Positions 1 to 10,739 of a DNA stretch of 64,000 nt are shown one piece after another (position 1 is the first letter of the stretch; every line of letters starts with the position of its first letter). The DNA comes from Ursus arctos. Taxonomy: Eukaryota > Chordata > Mammalia > Carnivora > Ursidae. The DNA lies in contig NW_026622863.1 in NCBI RefSeq assembly GCF_023065955.2, positions 46,420,177-46,484,176 on the forward strand, written 5' to 3'. Position numbers and translations under genes: made by a program. The notes beneath the pieces are model-generated. The model was not told the DNA's origin, ran no database searches, and saw only the letters and a program-made list of their open reading frames with translations.

Positions 1-34
1 CACTCCTCCTCCCCCTCCCCAGCCCCCCTCACAC

Positions 35-846
35 CTGTGGTGGAGGGCAGGGTCCAGAGCGGGAGGCTGGTGGACATGCTGTTGCAGTTATCTTTCTCCC
101 GGCACACGTGGGTGTAAGAGAGGATGGCGATGCCAGGGCCTGCCCTGTGCTCCCTGATGAGGACATCCTGATCTGCCATGGGGGTGCAGCCCTTGCTGAT
201 CAACACGTTCACTTGGGGTCCTGCACCAAAAGAGAATCCGGCCCTGGACTCCTGGGTCTGAAGGAGGAAGAGGGCTGGGGACTTGGACTCCTGGGTCTGA
301 GGGAGAAGAGATGGGGAGGCCCGGGTTCCTGGGTCTGAGGGAGGAGGGGCTGGGGATCAGGATTCCAGGGTCCTCGCGGGAGGGTCTGCAAGGTGGTCTG
401 GGGTGAGAGAGGTGAGTGGACACCCCAGGGGCTGTTCCTGCTGGGGAGGGGGCAGCTCTTTGGCGGAGGGGGTAGGTCTTCGGAGTCCCTACACAGAGTA
501 CAGTAGGACAGGGCAGGGAAGGATGTCTCTCCCGGGAGAGGGTGGGAGTCAGGCTTGGGGCCCACAGGACCCTTCTCACCGTTCTCAATGAGGATCAGCG
601 TGTCTTGGCAACCCCAGCCATCCTCACATGTCTGCTGGCCACTGCTCCACTCAAGGGGCAGTTCCGATACATTCCTCACAGATATATGTGTCCCCCACTG
701 ACAGATCAGGGCCTGCACTCCTGAGACGGGAAGAGAAATCCATCTGAGCCCATCCTCCAGGTAAACGCCCTCCCAGCTCGGGGTCCTCACTCACGGGACA
801 GCATGAGGGTTGTGCCCAGGAGAGCTAGCTGCAGGGCAGGGCTCAT
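35..846 (-). CDS. CD177: CD177 (neutrophil GPI-anchored LU-domain antigen), 5' part: coding exons 1-3
   Basis: CD177 is a GPI-anchored neutrophil surface glycoprotein of the LY6/uPAR family, known to partner proteinase 3 and PECAM-1. Exons on the minus strand: 846-795 (ATG at 846-844, signal peptide), 720-580 and 220-35. Introns start GT and end AG, and each junction falls after codon base 1. About 126 residues are visible. A hydrophobic leader (residues 1-21, MSPALQLALLGTTLML) is followed by the first LU domain: Cys24, Cys49 and Cys55 in 'ICQWG' and 'TCEDGWGCQDTL', then 'SKGC', 'THVC' and 'DNCNS', which ends on the Cys-Asn typical of the fold. Asn34-Val-Ser is a glycosylation sequon. Similarity to human CD177 as I remember it ('GCQDTLMLIE', 'NSLPLW') is strong. 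No stop or frameshift is seen. The rest lies left of the window. A CD177-like paralogue or pseudogene copy is possible because human has an inverted pseudogene here. Confidence 0.92.
228..385 (+). repeat. MSR1-like minisatellite in CD177 intron 2 (about 4 units)
   Basis: Four imperfect units of about 36-38 bases built on 'ggactcctgggtctgaggga' followed by a GGAGG/GGGCTGGGG stretch. They fill much of intron 2 between CD177 exons 2 and 3. The unit resembles the MSR1 minisatellite that I recall from human 19q13; family assignment is from memory. Confidence 0.7.
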
Positions 847-898
847 GGTCAGGCTGGCTGGAACTCTCGCTCCTGCTCTTTCTCCCTGGTACCCTGCC

Positions 899-906
899 CT
901 TTTATA
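899..906 (-). promoter_or_regulatory. TATA box of CD177
   Basis: Minus strand reads TATAAAAG, 53 bases upstream of the CD177 start codon. Transcription would begin near 870-876, giving a short 5' UTR of about 25-30 bases. Classic TATA spacing supports a regulated, tissue-restricted promoter. The start site itself is inferred. Confidence 0.75.
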
Positions 907-984
907 TCTTGCCAGGAGAGGGCGGGAGGCAGAGCCCTGATAGAGGAGGTCTGGGCCCACCCTCTGAGTCTCACTGGTAAGGAA

Positions 985-1050
985 TCCGGGGCCTCCCCGC
1001 TTCCCTGGACCCAGGAGTCCAGGCTCCCTGACCCCCCAGCACCTAGAAAC
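985..1050 (-). repeat. Single MSR1-like unit in the CD177 promoter region
   Basis: The minus strand contains 'cctggactcctgggtcc' and a G-rich flank, matching the unit in CD177 intron 2. It lies about 80-140 bases upstream of the TATA box. Confidence 0.5.
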
Positions 1051-1589
1051 ATCCCGGCCCCCCAGGCCCCACTGGTCCAGCTCCCCAGCCCCCTTTCCTC
1101 CTGAGCCCCTCTGGGCAGGTGCACACCCCCACGCTGTTTCACGGTAGTTTGGAAAGGGTGATTTCCTCAGGGCAGCCTGGCCACCTTCTGGCCCCAGGTG
1201 GGGATATTGGGGATATGGCCCAACCACCTGTGAGGACATTGTGCGGTGGGCACTGGGGGTATTCCCTGCTCCAGCCTCTGCCCACCATGGGTTCTTGCTT
1301 CTCACTTCTTTCTTACATTGCTTGCCTTTTTAGTCCCATTTTCCCCCATGTTCCCTCCTGCTTTCTCTTCCTCTGTTCTCCCCACGCCTAGCACAAGACC
1401 AGGGCCCAGGGTCTCCACCTCTTGGGTACCCACCAGGGAACTGGGGTTCCATCTGGGAAGGCGAGAAGGGAGGGAGATGGTCATGGAAAGTGAGTCTCTG
1501 TCAAAGACAGGATATTCCTTGACAAAGCAAAGTTTCTTCCCCAGGATGTGCTAGAAAACCAGGTATTCAGAAAAACAGCATCAGCCCAC

Positions 1590-1745
1590 CGTGCCTTGTA
1601 ACGGGGGCCTACTTCCGTGGTGTAAATCCTTCCGCCCCGTCGGACTTCGAGCTACCGATTGTTTAACAATTAGCTCGCAACATACTGAAATATTTAACCA
1701 TTGGCTTTTGCAAGCCTGTACAAACCAGCTCCAGCATGCCGGGGA
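1590..1745 (+). repeat. Unassigned interspersed repeat, copy 1
   Basis: Shares the blocks 'tggtgtaaat', 'ttcgagctacc', a 'tatttaaccattggc' motif and 'ccagctccagcatgcc' in the same order with 6430-6830. I do not recognise the family. The rest of 1050-2187 shows nothing identifiable apart from purine-rich sequence near 1800-1860. Confidence 0.5.
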
Positions 1746-2187
1746 GGAGAGGGCCAGGGAGGAGTAAACACCTCGCCAGTGACCACGGAGCCGACAAGTG
1801 GGTGTATGAGGAAGAGGAAGGGGAGGGGTTGGGGGGGAGGGAGGGTAAGACAGCAAAGGAGAAAGAGACCAACATGGAACTTACAATTCGAAGTTTCTTC
1901 TTGACATCTTTATACATTCTGTTTTATGTTTGCAAGTGTAAATGTTGCCACACAGGCAGAGACACAATTCCCACCGCACCTACAGTACTCATGGGGCACA
2001 GAACGACTACTCAGTATGTCTTGATTGATTGAACAAACGAATGAAAGATGGGGGAACATGGGAACAGAGCCATCACTAGTACTTCTGTAGGTCATGCACC
2101 ATGGGAACACCACTTCCTCCCCAAGTCCCCTCGTTGCCTTGGAAATGGTGCCCTCTGGAGATGTGCGGGGCCTGAAGCAGTGTTTCT

Positions 2188-2390
2188 TTCTTCTCTTTTC
2201 TTTTAAGATTTTATTTATTTATTTGACAGAGAGAGACAGCCAGCGAGAGAGGGAACACAAGCAGGGGGAGTGGGAGAGGAAGAAGCAGGCTCACAGCGCA
2301 GGAGCCTGATGTGGGGCTCGATCCCAGAACACCGGGATCACGCCCTGAGCCGAAGGCAGACGCTTAATGACTGAGCCACCCAGGCGCCCC
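2188..2390 (-). mobile_element. CAN-SINE, young, perfect target-site duplication
   Basis: Full tRNA-derived head and body on the minus strand. Flanked by identical 15-bp duplications tgaagcagtgtttct at 2173-2187 and 2391-2405, so the insertion is recent. Confidence 0.95.
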
Positions 2391-2479
2391 TGAAGCAGTG
2401 TTTCTGGAAGAAGAGGAGAAGGAAGGGTAGGCAAAGACACACAGAGGGTCATAGGTGATCAATGAAACGTCTTGCTTTT

Positions 2480-2990
2480 AGTCCACGAATAGTCACTGAG
2501 GCTGGGCTTTGTGCCAGGCACCATCCCAGTTGCTGGGGGACTCAGGAATACCAACAAGAATGAGGCCCAGCTTTTGTTGAGCTCACACCCGAGTGAGAGA
2601 GAGAGACACTGAACAAACACGTGAGCACACACACAAAGCTGCTGGGTGCTGGGCAGGGTGAAGACCAGGTGATGTGAAAGTAAGTGAACTGGATCAGGGC
2701 AGGCCTCCCAGAGGAGGTGACCTGTGAGCTGAGAACAGAATGCAAAGAAAGAGCTTGTCACGGAAGGCATGTGGGAAAGGCATTTCAGGCAGAAGGAAGA
2801 GCAGGTGCAAAGGCCCTGAGGTGGGACCACTCCTGGCTTATGTGAAGATTAGAAAGAAAGCAGGTGGCTCAGCTACAGAGAAGGAAGGGGGAAGCGATGG
2901 GTGTTGAGAGTGGAGAGGCTGGCAGGGGCTTGGCAATGCAGGGCTGAGTCAGGATATTAAGGCAACCTTCCTGGGAGTTCCGCGTATTTC
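2480..2990 (-). repeat. L2 LINE fragment
   Basis: Plus strand reads the reverse of the L2 3' region: 'gtgccaggcaccatcc', 'gagaggaggtgacc'-like text and 'gagcaggtgcaaaggccctg'. Old and diverged. From 2990 to 3650 I see nothing identifiable. Confidence 0.75.
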
Positions 2991-3654
2991 AAGGGGCAAA
3001 TGCAAGGCTGGGCGTGGAACTATTTAGCAAAAAGGCTTACAGTTGTAGGTGTGTGAAACTCGGCTACCAGGCCGGATCTTGTTGCTCCCTGATTGTGTAG
3101 GCTTGGGTCATCCATTTCTCCTCTCCCAACTGCCTCATCGTCTTCTGTAAAGTAAGTGTGATGATTACCAGCCCCTCATGGCTTGCTCACGGACCCGGAA
3201 GCTCATGGAGGAGCGGGGAGGCTGCATCCATTTGAGAAGGACCCTGCAATGCAACCACAGCTGTAGACGGTGACTCTTCCCCTATACCAGAAAGACTGGG
3301 GGCCATTGATCCGGGGGAGTTGGGCACTGGCCAAAGGCATAAATGCTCAGGCCCTGCAGAGATTCTTCGGATGATGGCTCTGGATGGATGTGAATGGCTG
3401 CTGTGAAGGAGGTCAGTGCTCCTGCACTGTCCTATAATATAGTTCAGAGGGACCCGGATCATCTGAGTTTCTACATAACATCACTGCTCCACTTCACTGA
3501 GGGATTTACGTTATTTAATCAGACAGTGAACAAGAGGTAGCAAGACCCTTGATGATTCAGGGGTAAGACGTGTGGGTGCCAGAGGGTGGGTGATAAGCCC
3601 CCCATCATGTTGGTGTAAATCCTAGGGGCCCATAGGTCTAGGGCATGTCCCCAA

Positions 3655-4065
3655 ACAGGAGCCCCCTATATCGGCGGAGGAGACTTTGCAAAGCCCCCAG
3701 TGGATGTCTGAAACAAGCTCCACATGTACTACGGGCCTTTCCTATCCATACATATGTATGATAAAGTTTAATTTATAAATTAGAGGCAGTAAGAGATTAA
3801 TCACCACGACTGATAACAAAACAGACCAATTATAAGATATGACAGTAAAAGTTACATGCATGCAGTCTCTCTCTCAAAGTATCTTATTGTGCTGGACTCA
3901 CCCTTCTTTGCATGATGACATGAGATGATAAAATGCCCAGGTGATGGGGTGAAGGGAGGGGAATGACGCAGGCCTGGTGACCAGTGTTCAGTGAGTCCTG
4001 ACCTTCTGACCAGATGTCCGCAGGGGGATCATCTGCTTCCAGACCACGGCTTACTGCGGGGGGGG
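3655..4065 (+). repeat. DNA-transposon fossil, probably Tigger-like
   Basis: 'cccccagtggatgtctgaaac', 'ataaagtttaatttataaat' and 'gatcatctgcttc' followed by 'gaccacgg' recall a mammalian Tigger/pogo-type non-autonomous element. It ends in a run of 12 or more G at about 4059-4071. Family name not certain. Confidence 0.5.
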
Positions 4066-4211
4066 GGGGGGCGCTGTACTCCTCTGAGACAATTTGCTAT
4101 ACCTTTAGGAAACAGGTCCCTTAAGATTTGGGGTGTGGGGGGGAGGATGTAGCACATTTTGACATGCTACTCCTACTCATTTCTGAGCAAACCCACAAGG
4201 CCACCAGTTTT

Positions 4212-4237
4212 GGTTTTTTTTAAGATTTTATTTATTT

Positions 4238-4268
<31 letters not shown>

Positions 4269-4411
4269 CACAACAAGCAGGAGGAGTGGGAGAGGGAGAA
4301 GCAGGCTCCCTGCTGAGCAGGGAGCCCGATGCAGGGCTCAGTCCCAGGATCCCAGGATCATGACCTGAGCCGAAGGCAGACGCTTAACCGACCGAGCCAC
4401 CCAGGCGCCCC
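4212..4411 (-). mobile_element. CAN-SINE with (ga)n tract
   Basis: Minus-strand CAN-SINE with an expanded 'agagag' run at 4247-4268. Flanks share a degenerate 'gccaccagtttt'/'actgccagtttt' duplication. Confidence 0.9.
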
Positions 4412-4608
4412 AAGACTGCCAGTTTTGAGTAGATCCTAGAGTAGGGAGGGACTCAAATGCAAGGCGTGTGACCAACAGACCCAACATCGTCGAAAGCTTC
4501 TGTGACATAAAGAGATGATAGGATAATCATAGCGAGAAACACAGGATCTGGAAGCAAAGATCTGTCTCCTTCTGCAAAGAACTATCTTCCATTTAGAAAG
4601 CAGCTCCT

Positions 4609-4816
4609 GGGGCACCTAGGCACTCAGTGGGTTAAGCGTCTGCCTTCGGGTCAGTTCATGATCCCAGGGTCCTGGGATCGAGCCCTGCATTGGGCTCCCT
4701 GCTCAGTGTGGAACCTGCTTCTCCCTCTCCCTCCGCCTGCCCCATGCTCATGCTCTCTCTCTTTCTGTCAAATAAATAGATAGATAGATGATAGATAAAA
4801 TCTTCAAAAAAAATAA
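4609..4816 (+). mobile_element. CAN-SINE with (gata)n tail
   Basis: Starts 'ggggcacctaggcactcagt' and ends in an A-rich tail that has become a short 'tagatagatagatgatagat' tract. Confidence 0.9.
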
Positions 4817-5429
4817 AAGCAAGCAAGCCGCTCTTGGCTTCTTACTGTGTCCCAGGGGAGTCTGCAAACTGGACTCTGGGTCACCAGGGGCATCCTGACC
4901 CGAACTGTGCGTCACATACCGGGTGCCGTCTGAGCTGCCCGACCATGACACTGGGCGTGCACAGCAACATCCATCGTCCACGGAAAGGTGTGTGCGGTGT
5001 GTATGGGATCAGGCTCTCACAGGTGCGAGGGCACAGCTGAATGCCTCGGTGGGTGGCTCGGGTGCCTCCTTTGCTGCCTCTTCCTCTGCCTGCACCTCTG
5101 GGTTCAGGCGGGTACCCTGCGATCTGTTTACAGAGCAGGGACAGAACAGGCCAGGTTCATGCCCAGATCTGTAGGGCGGGCTGGTGCCAGGAGTGAGTAG
5201 CTGCTGGGTTAGCACTGCACTGGCGTGGCCCTGAATGACGGACACAGGGAAATCCTTCAGGTGGCTAGACATAGTCACCTGAGGGCCTCACCAAGGGCCT
5301 CACTGTGGCGGTGGACTGGCCCGAACCGTGAGGCATGGGTGCAAGTAATCCTGCCGTTTTCAAGAAGGGTCTGCCTGAGAAGGGCTCCTCAAGAGGCTGG
5401 GATGCAGCAGGGACTGGGCGTGATGACAA

Positions 5430-5665
5430 GTCTTCCAGGTAGACGGGGTGGGTGTGGGCAACCAAGGGAAGGCCATTCCAAGCAGAAGGAACAACGGTGC
5501 AAGGCCAAGGAGGCAGGAAACACCCGGGCATGTCTTGGGAATGGCTGCTGGTGGGGGAGTGGAAAGGTGGGGGTGGGGCTGGTCAAGGACCTGCAAAGCC
5601 AGACCCAGGGGTTGGCCTGTGTCCTGAGGGTGGGGAGCCACGGAGGGGAGAGGAGTAGGGAGGGA
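5430..5665 (-). repeat. L2 LINE fragment
   Basis: 'aaggccattccaagcagaag' and 'aacaacggtgcaaggccaag' on the plus strand are reverse L2 signatures. The surrounding 4830-6000 is GC-rich non-repeat sequence without a recognisable gene, although long chance frames cross it. Confidence 0.6.
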
Positions 5666-5999
5666 CGCTCTGGCCAGGGAAGCCTTCTGACTGCCCATCC
5701 CTTTTCCACTTGGACATTCTCATCTTTCAGTGGCTCCTTCCCCCCATGTTCGCTCTCTGGGATTATCCGAAGGAACCGCCTGACTCCAGCATCAACATAT
5801 TCACCTCAGCTGCCTCAGTGACCATGCCATCAGCACCTCAGCATCCAATATGGCACTCTCCACCCGCACTGCGGGCCCTGCCACCACCAGCAGTCACTTG
5901 GGCAACTATGAAATGATCACAGGACTCCAGCTTCCCCCACCCCTCAACCGCCGTCAAGTTCTCTCTGTGCTGCCCCCATGTGGTGGAAACCTAATCCCA

Positions 6000-6180
6000 G
6001 AATGCAGTTTTGTTTCCTGATCTGAGTTACTGCGTTGGTCATGGCCCCAACAGGAAATGAATGGTACACCCAAATGGGAGAATTTGAGTAGAATTTATGA
6101 AAGGAACTGCTGCTCACAAACATTAAGGTTGGATCCAGGGAAACACAAAGGGTGATGGAGGAGTTGGGAGTCGTCCTGTA
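6000..6180 (+). repeat. Unassigned ancient interspersed repeat
   Basis: 'cccaacaggaaatgaatggt' and 'gagtagaatttatgaaagga' resemble a mammalian-wide element I have seen but cannot name. Low certainty. Confidence 0.35.
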
Positions 6181-6429
6181 TTTTAAATATATCGTTTGTT
6201 GTGACAATATATAATGAAGAGTCAGGACCACTGGGAACCCAGGTCAGGTCGCGCACTGCACAAATGCTCTACACCTAGGGGGTGCCATGCACTTCGCAGA
6301 TACATAACCTGTAGGAAAAGGCTCTCTACCGAAACAGGGAGAGAAAGCTCCCTTCTACAAAAACCCACGCCTGAACACAAGACGACGCACACTTATGATG
6401 TGCTGCTAAATGTTTAACCGCTTCCCTGA

Positions 6430-6830
6430 GGGGAGAAATAAAAGCTCTGATTTGTAGGGTTTGCCAACTTCCATGGTGTAAATATTCCCACCACGGCTGA
6501 TTTCAAGCTACCACGATGTCTCGGAACATGGCGTTGGCAAGAAACACCCCACGGCAACTGTTCTAGGATATTGTTACCACACAGAGGCAACAGAGATACA
6601 TAAATAATTTCAAGAACACAGGTAATACTAAAATGCAGTAAGATCATGAGGAAGGGACGATTTTTAAGTTCGTTACCTTTGTCTTAACATGATTTGGCTA
6701 TAACTTCATATAATTTAATTTTTAATAATGGTTTTATTTAGCCACTGGCTGGCAAACTTCTGGAAAATTTAAACATAGGTCTCGTAAGCCAGGCAGAGTC
6801 AGTTCCAGCACACCATGGCCCACACCCCAC
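6430..6830 (+). repeat. Unassigned interspersed repeat, copy 2
   Basis: Longer copy of the element at 1590-1745: 'ccatggtgtaaatattccc', 'gatttcaagctaccacg', then 'tttatttagccactggctgg' and 'cagttccagcacacc'. Same order and orientation as copy 1. Confidence 0.5.
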
Positions 6831-6910
6831 AGCCAGCCAGCGAGCGTGCAAATAGGGGCTAGGCTGTACCCTGCCCTGAGCACACTCAAGGATTCCCCGG
6901 GCTCTCAGTT

Positions 6911-7031
6911 CTTTTTTTTTTTTTTTTAAGTGGGTTCCATGCTAGGCTTGAACTCAGGACTCGAGGAGACTCGAAACCTGAGGTGAGATCAAGAGTCGGA
7001 TGCCTAACCAACAGAGCCACCCAGACACCCA
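6911..7031 (-). mobile_element. Old CAN-SINE (short form)
   Basis: T-run, 'cttgaactcaggac', 'gatcaagagtcggatgc' and 'gagccacccagacaccc' give the tRNA-type head of an older, shorter CAN-SINE on the minus strand. Confidence 0.8.
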
Positions 7032-7497
7032 GGCTCTCAATTCTTAAAGAACTGATTCTTGTCCTCCCTTCCGTCTCTGAACCTGTCAGTGTACCCTCAC
7101 TTCTGGGGGGGTGGGCAGGGGACCAGGTGTGGCCACCGCCAGAGGCAGGTGCACCCCAATATCCAAGGGGTGTGGTGTGTGAGCACTGGGACCATCAGCA
7201 CTGTGGGTCTCCCTATTAGGGCTTGAGAAATCACCCAACATGACCAAGGGGCAGCCACGCACAATTCCCAAAATACAAGAAGGCCGGATTCCCCTGGCAG
7301 AAGAGCAGTGGGAAAAGGGAAAGCAATGGATACTGGTCCTCACAATGATTACAACAAACGAACAAAAAGAAACCGGAACCAGGTACACAAAAGACAAAAT
7401 TCTTTCCACGATCTGCAACCAGCCTGTGACCAATCAGATGAGACAACTAGAAAACTCGGTGACCAGAGGCATCCATTTGTCTGACTTTTTGTAACTC

Positions 7498-7614
7498 TTT
7501 TTTTTTTTAAGTTTTATTTATTTAAGTCATTTCTACACCCAGTGTGGGGCTCAAACTCACCACCCCAAGATCAAGAGCTGCACATTCCACTGACTGAGCC
7601 AGCCAGGTGCCCCC
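7498..7614 (-). mobile_element. Old CAN-SINE (short form)
   Basis: 'gtggggctcaaactcaccac', 'agatcaagagctgcaca' and 'ccagccaggtgcccc' mark an older CAN-SINE. Confidence 0.8.
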
Positions 7615-7859
7615 GACTTTTTGTAACTTCTAAAAACTTTCCAGTTTAAATGATTAATTAGGTTACTCAAATTACAATTAGTAATTTTCAATCCCAAGTA
7701 AATTTAGGCTCAAACTAAAGATAAGTTCATATGTGTACTTCCTGTTAAAGTGTTCTATTTGGTTCTAGCCAACCTGTCCCATAGCTATCCCTCGCCGGCA
7801 AGAAAAACAGTGGTCACATCTCATATCTGAGATTTCTCTTTAACGCTACTTTCCCCAGG

Positions 7860-8235
7860 CCCAACAAGAAATAGTCACTTGGGTTTTGCAACAGTGTATT
7901 ATGTCTGTTATCTACGGACGCGTACAAAACCATCCCAAATAGTCACCTAAAACAACAGACGTTGGGTCCGTTCACAATCCCGTGGGCTACCCATTAGCCT
8001 GGGCTTAACTTGGGTTTCTTCCGCTGGTCTCACTGGGAGGTGCTCCCCTGGCTGCATTTGCCTGGTAATTTGATCGAGGCTGGATGGTCTAAGATAACAT
8101 CACTCACGTGTCTGACAGTTGGTGCTTGGGAGCTGGGCCTCTCTGTCCGTGTGGTTTTTCATGCCCAAGGTTCAGCCAGATTTCTTCAGGTGAGGGCCCC
8201 ACGCAGCAAAATAGAGGAAGCCCCAAAGTGTAAAT
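7860..8235 (+). repeat. Probable ancient repeat, family not identified
   Basis: 'cacctaaaacaacagacgtt', 'cacaatcccgtgggctac' and 'ggccccacgcagcaaaatag' have the look of a widespread mammalian element with a 'gtggcttaaaacaac' type start. No coding content seen in 7615-8375. Confidence 0.4.
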
Positions 8236-8375
8236 GTTCACATTTGCTAAGTTTATTCTAAACGTACTGTCTCATTGGCCAAAACGAATCACACAGCCAT
8301 GCCCAGCTTTATTTTATTTTATTTTATTTTTTTAAAGATGTTATTATTTTTTAATTGTTTGGGGGGGAATCAGGT

Positions 8376-8540
8376 TTTTTTAAAGATTTTTATTTATTTA
8401 TTTGACAGAGAGAGAGGGACTGAGAGAGGGAACACAAGCAGGGGGAGTAGGAGAGGGAGAAGCAGGCTTCCTGCTGAGCAGGGAGCCCGATGCGGGGCTT
8501 CATGACCTGAGCTGAAGGCTTACGACTGAGCCACCCAAGC
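8376..8540 (-). mobile_element. CAN-SINE, internally deleted head
   Basis: Minus-strand SINE. The region between 'gatgcggggct' and 'catgacctgagctgaaggc' is shortened and the final box reads 'gccacccaagc'. It appears inserted next to the older SINE at 8541-8630. Confidence 0.85.
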
Positions 8541-8630
8541 TAAAGATGGTATTTTTAAGTAATCTCTTATACCCAATATGGGGCTCAAACTCACAACCTT
8601 GAGATCAAGAGTCATGCTGACCGTGCCTAG
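8541..8630 (-). mobile_element. Old CAN-SINE fragment
   Basis: 'aagtaatctcttatacccaa', 'gggctcaaactcacaacctt' and 'gagatcaagagtcatgctg' define an older short CAN-SINE piece. Confidence 0.7.
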
Positions 8631-9012
8631 CTTTCAGGGATAGAGACACTTACCCAGGCTGTGGACGGGAAAGGCAGCAAAGACACTGCAGAGGGGTGTG
8701 TGAACAGGGATGGGAAGAATCTGTAGCAATTTATCCTGACTATGTAAGAGTTTTAGTTGAAGAGGTGCGTGTGTTTTCCTTAGCTGTCACCTGACACAGA
8801 GGGCTGGCCGTTTTGTAGAATTCTCTTTGGCAACTCGAGTTTCAGGGATTTGAGAACACTTCAGTCAAAGACTCTCATTGACCACTTTAGGATCTCAATT
8901 ACCTGAGGGCAAAGGGGAATGAATTCATCAACCCTCCTACCTCTTTGTCGTCTTTACTCTTAAGAATTTCCACTGGGTTTTTTGATGGTTTTTTTAAAAA
9001 AAAACTGAACCT

Positions 9013-9201
9013 GGGGCGCCTGGGTGGCTCGGTCAATTAAGCATCTGACTTCGGCTCACGTCATGATCTTAGGGTCCTGGGATTGAGCCCCGCATCGGGC
9101 TCCATGCCAAGCACAGACTCTGTTTCTCCCTCTCCTTCCCCCTCTACTCCTCCCCCCACCGATGTGCGTGCTCTCAAATAAATAAATAAAATCTTTAGGA
9201 A
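9013..9201 (+). mobile_element. CAN-SINE
   Basis: Full-length element from 'ggggcgcctgggtggctcgg' to an (aaat)n plus 'aaaatcttt' tail. Confidence 0.93.
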
Positions 9202-9419
9202 AAAAGCAGACAATCTTATAGATCTAAGGAAGGCTAAATCTAATGTTTTCGTTAGTCTTAAATTTTCTGAACCATGTCAGCTTGTCTCTGCTGGTTTAAA
9301 ATCAGAACAATGAGCATCCATTCCCTGTGTTTAATTTATCAACAATGATCTATACCTTGTTGTCGGTTTAAAAAATAAATAAGTGTTCTAATCTGGTACG
9401 GTGGCCTTTTTAACTTTAA

Positions 9420-9960
9420 AGACTAAGCGGCCCTCTGAATGTCTCCATAGCCTGTCCCAGGGACAGAATATCCAGCCCAGTTCCCTGGAGCTGCACAGCC
9501 TCGGGGGGAGTCCTTAAGCCCCTCAAATGACCATGATGGGGGCAGCACACTGAAGCCCCAGAGACTGTCACCATTGGCAAGTCCTCATGGGAAGGGAAAG
9601 GTCTGAGAGGTATGGACACAGGGCTGGAGGAGGTGAAGGCGCTGAAGGGGGACAGACCAAAGGATCCAGGGGAGCTGAAGGGAAAGTCAAGGGCCAAACA
9701 GGAGGAAGGGAGAACGGGGAAGGACGGCAGACGAGGAGGCTCAGATATGCCAGGTTGCTGAATCTGGTAATTAGCCACTAACATTCCCGATGGTGTCTCA
9801 GAAATCCTGGCGATTTCTGAAGCTGCGGACCGAAAGGAGGGCAGTACAGTGAAGCGTGTGGTCGGCGGGGCCGGGGGCAGGACAACGGCAGTGGCCCCTG
9901 GGATGAGCAGACTGTGAGGGAATCTTGAAATGGGCCAGGGAAATTGTCCCACTGCAATTC
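9420..9960. repeat. Local duplicated segment, copy A (left part)
   Basis: Related to 18560-18930 and, more weakly, 15930-16250. Shared blocks in order: 'agcccctcaaatgacc'/'agcccctcaagagccc', an 'agggctggaggaggtgaag'/'ggggtagaggaggtagcag' stretch, and 'gggggacagaccaaaggat'/'gggggacagatgaaaggat' followed by 'ggagctgaag'. No recognisable protein. A minus-strand frame of 186 codons crosses it but shows no domain. Confidence 0.6.
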
Positions 9961-10110
9961 TTCCTCCCATACACAATCCCCGGGTCCTAGAGCAGAGGGA
10001 GAACCACTGGCACGTGGGAGAACGGCAAGGTTCCTGTCAACACAACCAGAGCTACTCCTGTCCAGAAGATCGGAGCACCAAGAGCCAAATGGTCAACGTG
10101 GGCCCCTTGG

Positions 10111-10311
10111 GAGCACCTGGTGGCTTAGTTGATTAAGCATCTGCCTTCGGCTCCGGTCTTGATCCCAGCGTCCTGGGATCAAGCCCCACGTGGGGCTCCC
10201 TGCTTGGTGGGGAGTCTGCTTCTCCCTCTGCCTGCCGCTCCCGCCCATCTGAGCTCTCTCTCTCTCTCTCTCTCAAATCAATAAATAAAATCTTAAAAAC
10301 AAACACAAAAA
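10111..10311 (+). mobile_element. CAN-SINE
   Basis: Target-site duplications 'aacgtgggcccctt'/'aacgtgggcctct' flank it at about 10095-10110 and 10312-10327. Contains a (ct)n run at 10255-10274. Confidence 0.92.
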
Positions 10312-10739
10312 AACGTGGGCCTCTGGGTTACCCCACTGGTAAACAGACTGCAAGGTCACAAAACATGCCTTGTGTTGTGAGAAAGAAAACTATAGTTCTC
10401 CTATAGCGCTTCCAAGTCAATAGCTGCTGGGACGCGTGCAACAGCTCATTGGCCAGGACCCCTCCCTGCGTGTGAGAACATGATGACGGAGAATGACTCA
10501 TTGCCGGCTTATAACAGGCTGGCGGGAAACAGACAAGTGCACACTTGCTACGTCCGATAACGAGTCAGTCATGTTCCCTATCAAACTTTGGGTCATGGAG
10601 TTCATGGTGGAAGCTGTAGCTACCTTTATACTGCATAAGGTAAGAATATATATCCCAGATTTGTTCATGACATTTCTAGAGAACGAATGGAAGGTCATGG
10701 ATTGGTTTAAAGAGATGTGCCAATTTCTGTTGAAGAGAA

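Noticed and set aside
5225..5821. 198-codon plus-strand frame
   Set aside because: Crosses an antisense L2 fragment and lacks any recognisable protein feature.
9416..9976. 186-codon minus-strand frame with a partly similar frame at 18524-18931
   Set aside because: Similarity comes from the shared duplicated DNA segment; the frames are not kept in the third copy and no family is recognised.
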